From assembly GCA_947454295.1 (NCBI GenBank), contig CANGMO010000120.1, forward strand, positions 1-6,827: a stretch of DNA of 6,827 nucleotides. Reading direction: 5' to 3'. This stretch comes from Verrucomicrobiota bacterium. Lineage in GTDB: Bacteria > Verrucomicrobiota > Verrucomicrobiia > Limisphaerales > UBA9464. Made by a program: the position numbers and the translations under genes. Numbering within the stretch: the first letter of the stretch is position 1; the number at the start of each line of letters is the position of its first letter. This document shows positions 1 to 4,874 of this stretch, one piece after another. The notes under the pieces are model-generated. The model made no database searches. It was not told the DNA's origin and saw only the letters and a list, made by a program, of their open reading frames with translations.

Positions 1-1
1 C

Positions 2-325
2 ACCAGTGACGGACTCTATGGGTTCGTTGGCGGGGATGTCCTAAGCCGGAATCTTCTGGAGCCGGCCCTGCAGTCGGCCGGCCGCTTTCTGCCGCGAAAT
101 CACCGCCCGGTCATCGACGGGTTTCAGGCCAACGCCGGCATCATCGACGACGGTTACCGTGGCATGCTGCGCTCGGTTCCCAATCTCGATTACCCGCCAT
201 TCGAACTCACCCTCGAAACGCCGCAGAAGGCGCCTCTCCACCGCCAGGTGGACGCCCTCACCGCAGCGTTGGAGACCATCCTCACCGAGTACCGCTACCT
301 GCAGGCGGTGGCCCAGAATATCTGA
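2..325 (+). CDS. C-terminal fragment of a probable M14-family zinc carboxypeptidase
   Basis: The reading frame is open from the left edge and ends at a TGA at 323-325, leaving 107 residues; the start lies outside the window. The tail contains FELTLETP (residues 67-74 of the fragment) followed by an amphipathic helix-like end rich in Leu, Ala and Val. In bacterial M14-type metallocarboxypeptidases the final part commonly carries a T-x-E-x-P type motif holding the general-base glutamate, followed by a residue run like PLxxQVxAL, and that is the pattern seen here (Glu72 would be the base). Such enzymes hydrolyse C-terminal or peptidoglycan-derived peptide bonds using one zinc ion. The zinc-binding His and Glu residues would be upstream and cannot be checked. 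The family call is from memory of the pattern, and another hydrolase is possible. A hairpin and a likely terminator follow the stop, so this gene is probably transcribed separately from the sulfate operon. Confidence 0.55.
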   Translation, partial: TSDGLYGFVGGDVLSRNLLEPALQSAGRFLPRNHRPVIDGFQANAGIIDDGYRGMLRSVPNLDYPPFELTLETPQKAPLHRQVDALTAALETILTEYRYLQAVAQNI

Positions 326-330
326 GCCGC

Positions 331-350
331 CGGGGCGCCTCGTCGCCCCG
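331..350 (+). other. GC-rich hairpin directly after the peptidase stop
   Basis: CGGGGCG (331-337) and CGCCCCG (344-350) form a perfect 7-bp stem with a 6-nt loop, starting five bases after the stop codon. No T-run follows, so it is not a classical intrinsic terminator. It could protect the 3' end of the mRNA or simply reflect high GC content. Confidence 0.3.
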
Positions 351-367
351 CCACCCGACGGAGCCAG

Positions 368-394
368 GCGAGTCTGGTTTTGAGGCTCGCTTTT
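368..394 (+). terminator. Candidate rho-independent terminator of the peptidase gene
   Basis: GCGAGTC (368-374) pairs with GGCTCGC (384-390), a 7-bp stem with one G-T wobble and a 9-nt loop, and is followed at once by TTTT (391-394). It sits about 45 bases after the peptidase stop and well before cysT, which is the right place to insulate the two units. The T-run is short, so efficiency is uncertain. Confidence 0.45.
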
Positions 395-480
395 GGCGTT
401 CCCGTGATGTGTAATTGCCGTTCGTAAAATTAAAACGCGTTACCCATTGAAGGACAGCCATATCCAACTTGAGCACAGTA

Positions 481-501
481 CGTTTTCACGCGCGGAAAAC
501 G
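481..501. promoter_or_regulatory. Perfect inverted repeat upstream of cysT, possible operator
   Basis: CGTTTTC (481-487) and GAAAACG (495-501) are exact reverse complements separated by 7 nt, giving a 21-bp dyad about 127 bases before the cysT ATG. The arm length and spacing suit a dimeric helix-turn-helix regulator, and the arms are A/T-cored within GC-rich DNA. No T-run follows, so it is not a terminator. The regulator is unknown, and no regulator gene is in the window. Confidence 0.35.
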
Positions 502-627
502 ACAACCTCCAGCGCATGAGTAGGGATTCAGTGTCCGAAAATCGGGGCCGGGTTACGGTGTTCACCCAACGCCCGGCACTCGCCCCTTGCCGACTTGGAG
601 CTGGGGACCCAGTCTTGAATTGATCCC

Positions 628-1455
628 ATGGCGTTCAAGAAACCCAGCCCGCTGCCCGGCTTTGGTCTCTCGCTCGGCTACACGGTTTTTTACCTGTCGC
701 TGATCGTGCTGATTCCGCTGGGGGCGTTGTTCTGCCGGGTCGTGACCCACATGGGGTTTGCCGAGTTCTGGAAGCTCGCCACCACCGACCGCGCCATCCA
801 CTCGTATCAACTCACCTTCGGCGCCTCGCTCATCGCAGCCGCGATCAATGCGGTTTTTGGAACGCTTCTCGCGTGGGTGCTGACGCGCTATGAGTTTCCG
901 GGGCGTCGTTTGTTGGATGCACTCGTCGACTTCCCGTTCGCTCTTCCCACCGCCGTCGCGGGCCTCACGCTGGCCGATCTGTTCTCCCGGCAGGGCTGGC
1001 TGGGCCGGTATCTCGTTCCGGCCCACATCGAGGTGGCCTATACCCCGCTCGGCGTGGTCATCGCGCTGACGTTCATCGGCATGCCCTTCATCGTTCGCAC
1101 GCTTCAGCCCGTGCTCGAAAACCTGGAACGCGAGGTGGAGGAGGCATCAGCGACGCTGGGCGCCGGCCGGCTGCGCACCTTTGTTTCGGTGATCCTCCCG
1201 ACGATCATGCCGGCGTTGATTACCGGATTCGCGCTGTCGTTCGCACGCGCGATCGGCGAATACGGGTCGGTGGTCTTCATTGCCGGCAACAAACCCGGCA
1301 AATCGGAAATCACCCCGTTGCTCATCTTTCTGCGTCTCGAGGAATACGACTACACCGGGGCCATGGCCATCGCCGTGGTGATGCTCCTGTTCTCATTCGT
1401 CCTGCTCATCGGCATCAACCTCATCGAACGCTGGGCGTCGCGCTTCCAAAACTAG
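628..1455 (+). CDS. cysT: Sulfate/thiosulfate ABC transporter permease CysT (CysU)
   Basis: One of the two inner-membrane subunits that form the pore of the sulfate/thiosulfate importer. The 275-residue product aligns by eye with E. coli CysU along its length: LPGFGLSLG at residues 9-17, TRYEFPGRRLLDALVDFPFA at 86-105, and ALPTAVAGLTLADLFS at 105-120. The cytoplasmic EAA coupling loop, which contacts the ATPase, is at about 171-191 (EEASATLGAG, ending ILP). SFARAIGEYGSVVFIAGN follows at 204-221. Hydrophobic segments lie near 15-37, 63-87, 100-120, 138-156, 196-218 and 245-266, matching the usual six spans. ATG 628 is the only sensible start: an in-frame TGA sits at 616-618, and the first residues match the family N-terminus. 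No Shine-Dalgarno motif precedes it. It is the first gene of cysT-cysW-cysA, and cysW follows 33 bases later in the same frame. No binding-protein gene lies upstream, which is unusual. Confidence 0.95.
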   Translation: MAFKKPSPLPGFGLSLGYTVFYLSLIVLIPLGALFCRVVTHMGFAEFWKLATTDRAIHSYQLTFGASLIAAAINAVFGTLLAWVLTRYEFPGRRLLDALVDFPFALPTAVAGLTLADLFSRQGWLGRYLVPAHIEVAYTPLGVVIALTFIGMPFIVRTLQPVLENLEREVEEASATLGAGRLRTFVSVILPTIMPALITGFALSFARAIGEYGSVVFIAGNKPGKSEITPLLIFLRLEEYDYTGAMAIAVVMLLFSFVLLIGINLIERWASRFQN

Positions 1456-1488
1456 CCAACGCCGAACTTCGATTCCCGATTTCCGAAA

Positions 1489-2466
1489 ATGGCCTCCGCC
1501 GCAAAATCCAGATTGAACCGAACCGTGCGCTCGCAGCGGGGCACGGAGGAGTCGCCCTGGGTGCGTGCGGTGTTGATCGGCGCGGCGCTGGGCTTCGCCG
1601 GTCTGTTTCTGCTCCTCCCGCTGGCCAATGTCTTCGCCCAGGCCTTCAGCAAGGGGGCGGCCCACTATTTCAAGGCACTGGCGAATCCGGACACGCGCTC
1701 GGCGATCTCCCTCACCCTGGTGGTCGCCATCATCGCCGTGCCGCTGAATCTGGTCTTCGGCGTCGCCGCCGCCTGGCTCATCGCCAAGTTCGACTTCAAG
1801 GGCAAGGCGCTGCTGCTGACCCTTATCGACCTGCCCTTCAGTGTTTCGCCAGTAGTGTCCGGCCTCATCTACGTCGTGCTCTTCGGGCTCCAGGGATACC
1901 TCGGGGAATGGCTGCAGGATCACGACATCAAGATCATCTTCGCCGTGCCGGGAATCGTGCTAGCCACCGTCTTCGTCACCTTTCCATTTGTCGCTCGCGA
2001 ACTCATCCCGCTCATGCAGGCGCAGGGCAGCGATCAGGAAGAGGCTGCGCTCACTCTCGGGGCGAGCGGCTGGCAGACCTTCTGGAAGGTCACCCTCCCC
2101 AGCGTCAAATGGGGCCTGATCTATGGCGTGATCCTGTGCAACGCACGCGCCATGGGTGAATTTGGTGCGGTTAGCGTGGTGAGCGGCCACATTACGGGGC
2201 TCACCGACACACTGTCGCTCCGGGTCGAAAAGCTCTACAACGAGGATGTGGCCGCCGCGTTCGCCACCGCCAGCGTGCTCGCACTGTTGGCGCTGATCAC
2301 CCTCGGCCTGAAAACCTGGCTGGAACACCGTCAGGCCGCGGAATTGCTCCGGGCCCAGGCTGCGTCGTTGATCGACTCCGACGCCGACAACAGCCACACC
2401 ATCCGCCCCGCCGGATCCACCTCCGCCGAATCCGATTCAGCCACCGCCTCCCGCGCCGCCGCATGA
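1489..2466 (+). CDS. cysW: Sulfate/thiosulfate ABC transporter permease CysW
   Basis: Second pore-forming subunit, expected to pair with CysT in the inner membrane and to sit on a CysA dimer. Recognisable CysW stretches are QAFSKGAAHYFKALANPDTR (51-70), VPLNLVFGVAAAWLIAKFDF (84-103), LTLIDLPFSVSPVVSGLIYV (110-129), and FPFVARELIPLM (165-176). The EAA loop is at 184-204 (EEAALTLGASGW, ending TLP), followed by NARAMGEFGAVSVVSGH at 218-234. The ATG at 1489 follows a short gap after the cysT TAG; no Shine-Dalgarno motif is visible. At 325 residues it is some 30 longer than E. coli CysW. The excess is a C-terminal tail (about 285-325) rich in Ser, Ala, Asp and Thr, which looks disordered and cytoplasmic. 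The stop overlaps the cysA start (ATGA), suggesting translational coupling. The reading frame stays open to that point, so the tail is not an obvious frameshift artefact. Confidence 0.95.
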   Translation: MASAAKSRLNRTVRSQRGTEESPWVRAVLIGAALGFAGLFLLLPLANVFAQAFSKGAAHYFKALANPDTRSAISLTLVVAIIAVPLNLVFGVAAAWLIAKFDFKGKALLLTLIDLPFSVSPVVSGLIYVVLFGLQGYLGEWLQDHDIKIIFAVPGIVLATVFVTFPFVARELIPLMQAQGSDQEEAALTLGASGWQTFWKVTLPSVKWGLIYGVILCNARAMGEFGAVSVVSGHITGLTDTLSLRVEKLYNEDVAAAFATASVLALLALITLGLKTWLEHRQAAELLRAQAASLIDSDADNSHTIRPAGSTSAESDSATASRAAA

Positions 2467-3560
2467 GCATCGAACTCCGCCAGATTTCCAAACAGTTCGG
2501 AGAGGTCCGCGCCGTCGAGGGCGTCTCCTTCACCGTCCAGGAAGGCGAACTCGTCGCCCTCCTCGGCCCCAGCGGCGGCGGCAAGACCACCGTACTGCGC
2601 ATGATCGCCGGGCTGGAAACGCCAACCGGCGGCGACCTGTTCATCCGCGGACAACGGGTGAATGACGTCAGCGTGCAAGAGCGAAACATCGGCTTCGTCT
2701 TCCAGGGCTACGCGCTGTTCAAGACCATGTCGGTGCGCCAAAACATCGAGTTTGGACTGAAGATCAAGAAGTGGAAGCGGGCGGACATTGACGCGCGGGT
2801 TGCGGAACTCCTGAAGCTGTTCGGCCTCGAGGGGCTCGGCGCACGCTATCCCCACCAGCTCTCCGGCGGTCAGCGCCAGCGCGTCGCCATCGCCCGGGCT
2901 CTCGCTCCCAAGCCCAGCGTGCTCCTGCTCGATGAACCCTTCGGGGCCGTCGACGCCAAGATTCGCCAGGATTTGCGCGAATGGCTGGTGCGCCTGCATC
3001 ACGAACTCAACGTCACCACCATCTTCGTCACCCACGACCAGGAGGAGGCCCTTGAGGTCAGCAATCGCATCGTGATCTTCAGCCGCGGCCGTCTCGAACA
3101 GATCGGCACGCCGCGGGAGGTTTATGAAAAGCCCGCCAACGAGTTCGTGGCCCGCTTCATTGGTGTATTGAACGTACTCGAGTTGAAGGTGCAAAACGGC
3201 CAGGCACGCCTCGCCGAACTCAGCTTCCCCAGCCACGGCGTGCCCGAGGGAAATACCCTGCGCATCGGCTTCCGCCCCTATGCGGTGCAGATCTCCGCGC
3301 AGACCGGCGAATACCGGTACCGAGCCACGCTGAAACACATCTTCTTCCTCGGCGTGCTGCTGCGACTGGAGTTGGAAACCCCGAGCGGCCTGACGATTCG
3401 AACCCGCATCATCAAGGAGGAGTTCAATCGCCTCGGCATCGCCGAGGGGGCCGAAGTCAGCTTCCAGATCCGCGAGTATCGCGTGCTTTCCCGCGAGGGG
3501 GATGCACTCTCCCACGAGGTTCCGGTGGCCCAACTCGTGTCGCTCGCCGAAGGCATCTGA
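2463..3560 (+). CDS. cysA: Sulfate/thiosulfate ABC transporter ATP-binding protein CysA
   Basis: Cytoplasmic ATPase that powers the CysT-CysW pore, working as a dimer. All nucleotide-binding motifs are present: Walker A GPSGGGKTT (35-43), Q-loop VFQGYALF (79-86, Gln81), signature LSGGQRQR (133-140), Walker B VLLLDEP (153-159, Asp157 and Glu158), D-loop GAVDAK (161-166) and switch His191 in FVTHDQEEA (188-196). These point to a working ATPase. From about residue 235 to 365 there is a C-terminal regulatory/TOBE-type region including GFRPYAVQIS, as in the CysA/MalK/PotA group. Length (365) equals that of E. coli CysA, and the N-terminus MSIE matches. Related importers for molybdate, putrescine or iron have similar ATPases, but coupling to clear CysT and CysW subunits fixes the assignment. 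The start overlaps the cysW stop by four bases. It is the last gene of the operon and faces a gene on the opposite strand. Confidence 0.95.
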   Translation: MSIELRQISKQFGEVRAVEGVSFTVQEGELVALLGPSGGGKTTVLRMIAGLETPTGGDLFIRGQRVNDVSVQERNIGFVFQGYALFKTMSVRQNIEFGLKIKKWKRADIDARVAELLKLFGLEGLGARYPHQLSGGQRQRVAIARALAPKPSVLLLDEPFGAVDAKIRQDLREWLVRLHHELNVTTIFVTHDQEEALEVSNRIVIFSRGRLEQIGTPREVYEKPANEFVARFIGVLNVLELKVQNGQARLAELSFPSHGVPEGNTLRIGFRPYAVQISAQTGEYRYRATLKHIFFLGVLLRLELETPSGLTIRTRIIKEEFNRLGIAEGAEVSFQIREYRVLSREGDALSHEVPVAQLVSLAEGI

Positions 3561-3569
3561 TCCCCTGGC

Positions 3570-3600
3570 AGAGGAGCCGGTCCGTCGGCGCTACACCTCT
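3570..3600. terminator. Weak hairpin between convergent genes
   Basis: In the 62-base gap between the cysA stop and the stop of the opposing gene, AGAGG (3570-3574) pairs with CCTCT (3596-3600), and inside it GCCG (3576-3579) pairs with CGGC (3585-3588) around a 6-nt loop. A symmetrical structure here could end transcription from both sides, but there is no T-run on either strand and the stem is interrupted, so this is only a candidate. Confidence 0.22.
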
Positions 3601-3622
3601 CGATCCGTCAGCGATGCACCAC

Positions 3623-4693
3623 TCAGGGCGTCGCCTGAATCACATCGGCCTCCGTAAACACCGCCTGACGCACCACCGTCCGCCCGTCCGAGGTGAAAAC
3701 GATGTGGATGCGTCCATCGCGGGTCTGGATGGCCGTGGGATAGCCATAGTCTCCCTTAGGCTCCGCGAGCAGATCGCGCCGATGCGGGAAGGTGCGTCCA
3801 CCATCCGTTGAAAGCGCGACCGCCAGCGGGGTGCGGTCCGAGAAGGATCGATTGTAGACCAACAGATGGTGGCCGCTCTGGAGCCGAAGAAAATCCACCG
3901 CCGCATTTGGATTCGGGAACTCGGAGTCCCGGCCCTCGCTCCACGTTTTGCCGCCATCACGCGACTCCGTACGCACCAGCCAGCCGTCCGGTTGTCCGTC
4001 GTAGTTGCCACCACGCCGGCAAAAGGCCACCAGATGATTGCCGTCAATCACCGCGGGAGCCGGCTGGATGTTGCCGAGTCGCGAATGCACCCGGTTCGAT
4101 TCCGACCACTTTCCGGTGGCAGGGTGGTAGCGCAGGAAGAAGGAGGTGCAGTCCTTGCTGACCGACTCCGGATCGTTGCCTACCTCGTGATAAACCGGCA
4201 GGAGGTAGTCGCCGTCGGGCAAAACGATGGGGCGGTTCCTAACCATGGTGCCGGCCTCGAAGGTCAATGCGAACGACTCGGACCAGGTCTTCGCGCCATC
4301 GCGGGAGATCTTCGCCGTGATGCGCGAGCTGTCCCAGATTTCCCCGTAACGGGTCACAAAGAAGAGCCACACCACGCCATCCGGCGCCTGCCAGGGAATG
4401 GCGTTTCCCAGAGCATAGAACGGATTCGAGGCAATCTTCACCGGCTTGGACCACTGCTTTGATCCCAACTTCAGTCGGGAGCCAAACACCGCCGCCGCGT
4501 TGTCCTTGTACTCCCCCTTCCCGCTGAAGAAGGCGACGAACAGGTCCCCGCTGGCCAGCTCGGTGACACTCGCCGGATGCTTGTAATCCCCGGTTGGCAC
4601 CTCGGGACCGAAGAGACGCTCGAAACCGATCCCAGCCAACAGCGGAGAGGCGATCAGGAAACTGAGGATCCCAAATAACGAGCGAGATGACAT
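3623..4693 (-). CDS. Secreted BNR/Asp-box sialidase-like protein
   Basis: A 356-residue protein with an N-terminal signal peptide (basic MSSRS, then a hydrophobic run at about 6-20, probable cleavage near residue 21), so exported. Three Asp-box motifs (S-x-D-G-x-T-W type) are visible: SRDGAKTW (130-137), SRDGGKTW (244-251) and STDGGRTF (295-302). They mark blades of a beta-propeller of the sialidase superfamily. Other family-like stretches are RNRPIVLPDGDYLLPVYHE (152-170), LGNIQPAPAVI (206-216) and FPNPNAAVDFLRLQSG (259-274), which resemble the BNR-repeat-like (BNR_2) group often annotated as exo-alpha-sialidase. A standard FRIP motif with its arginine is not visible near the N-terminus, so true sialidase activity is unproven. 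Related propellers act on other acidic sugars or are non-catalytic. The ATG at 4691-4693 leads straight into the signal peptide and has no Shine-Dalgarno motif. The gene converges on cysA and diverges from the lamin-tail gene. Confidence 0.82.
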   Translation of the reverse strand: MSSRSLFGILSFLIASPLLAGIGFERLFGPEVPTGDYKHPASVTELASGDLFVAFFSGKGEYKDNAAAVFGSRLKLGSKQWSKPVKIASNPFYALGNAIPWQAPDGVVWLFFVTRYGEIWDSSRITAKISRDGAKTWSESFALTFEAGTMVRNRPIVLPDGDYLLPVYHEVGNDPESVSKDCTSFFLRYHPATGKWSESNRVHSRLGNIQPAPAVIDGNHLVAFCRRGGNYDGQPDGWLVRTESRDGGKTWSEGRDSEFPNPNAAVDFLRLQSGHHLLVYNRSFSDRTPLAVALSTDGGRTFPHRRDLLAEPKGDYGYPTAIQTRDGRIHIVFTSDGRTVVRQAVFTEADVIQATP

Positions 4694-4874
4694 GACTGGA
4701 CGCTAAAGAGCCTGAATCCAATTGCCAACGGGAGTCCAACTTCCACCGCAGGGTGAAGGCAGTTAGAGGAAGTCAGGCGTCGACCCGAGCCGAGTCTTTA
4801 CGGGCCGCATCAAGGCCTTCATCCTCCTGCCGCCATTCTCAAGGAGAAGTTTCGTCGCCATCGCGCAGCCTATT
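4694..4874. other. Divergent intergenic region between two secreted-protein genes
   Basis: This 181-base region must hold the start signals for both flanking genes unless they are transcribed from elsewhere. I could not identify a clear sigma-70 promoter on either strand. AAGGAG at 4841-4846 looks like a strong Shine-Dalgarno motif but is 28 bases from the next ATG (4875), with no ATG, GTG or TTG at proper spacing. CTCCT (4824-4828) can pair with AGGAG (4842-4846) around a 13-nt loop. Confidence 0.4.

Larger units (their letters stand above)
326..627. other. Intergenic region upstream of the cys operon
   Basis: This 302-base stretch separates the peptidase stop from cysT. Besides the two hairpins near its left end and the dyad at 481-501, it holds a more AT-rich patch at about 411-435. 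That patch includes TAAAAT at 425-430, a five-of-six match to a sigma-70 -10 box, but no convincing -35 box at the right distance. AACGCGTT (434-441) is a perfect 8-bp palindrome. A 35-codon reading frame (516-623) ends four bases before the cysT start but has no ribosome-binding site and no recognisable product. I see no known riboswitch pattern or tRNA. The operon promoter most likely lies between 395 and 600, but I cannot place it. Confidence 0.5.

Noticed and set aside
562..1026. 154-codon minus-strand frame over the start of cysT
   Set aside because: It overlaps the well-supported cysT coding region and its product is charged low-complexity sequence without a recognisable family.
535..1491. 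Shared TCCGAAAAT-type words at about 535-543 and 1483-1490
   Set aside because: Only two short copies, one of them adjoining the cysW start with no symmetry. Best explained as chance.
2331..3533. 400-codon open frame on the minus strand opposite cysA
   Set aside because: It lies wholly over cysA and the end of cysW, whose products are unmistakable. GC-rich third positions produce long antisense frames, and its translation resembles no family I know.
3866..4462. 198-codon plus-strand frame over the sialidase-like gene
   Set aside because: The minus-strand frame here has a signal peptide and three Asp-boxes. The plus-strand product has no recognisable features.
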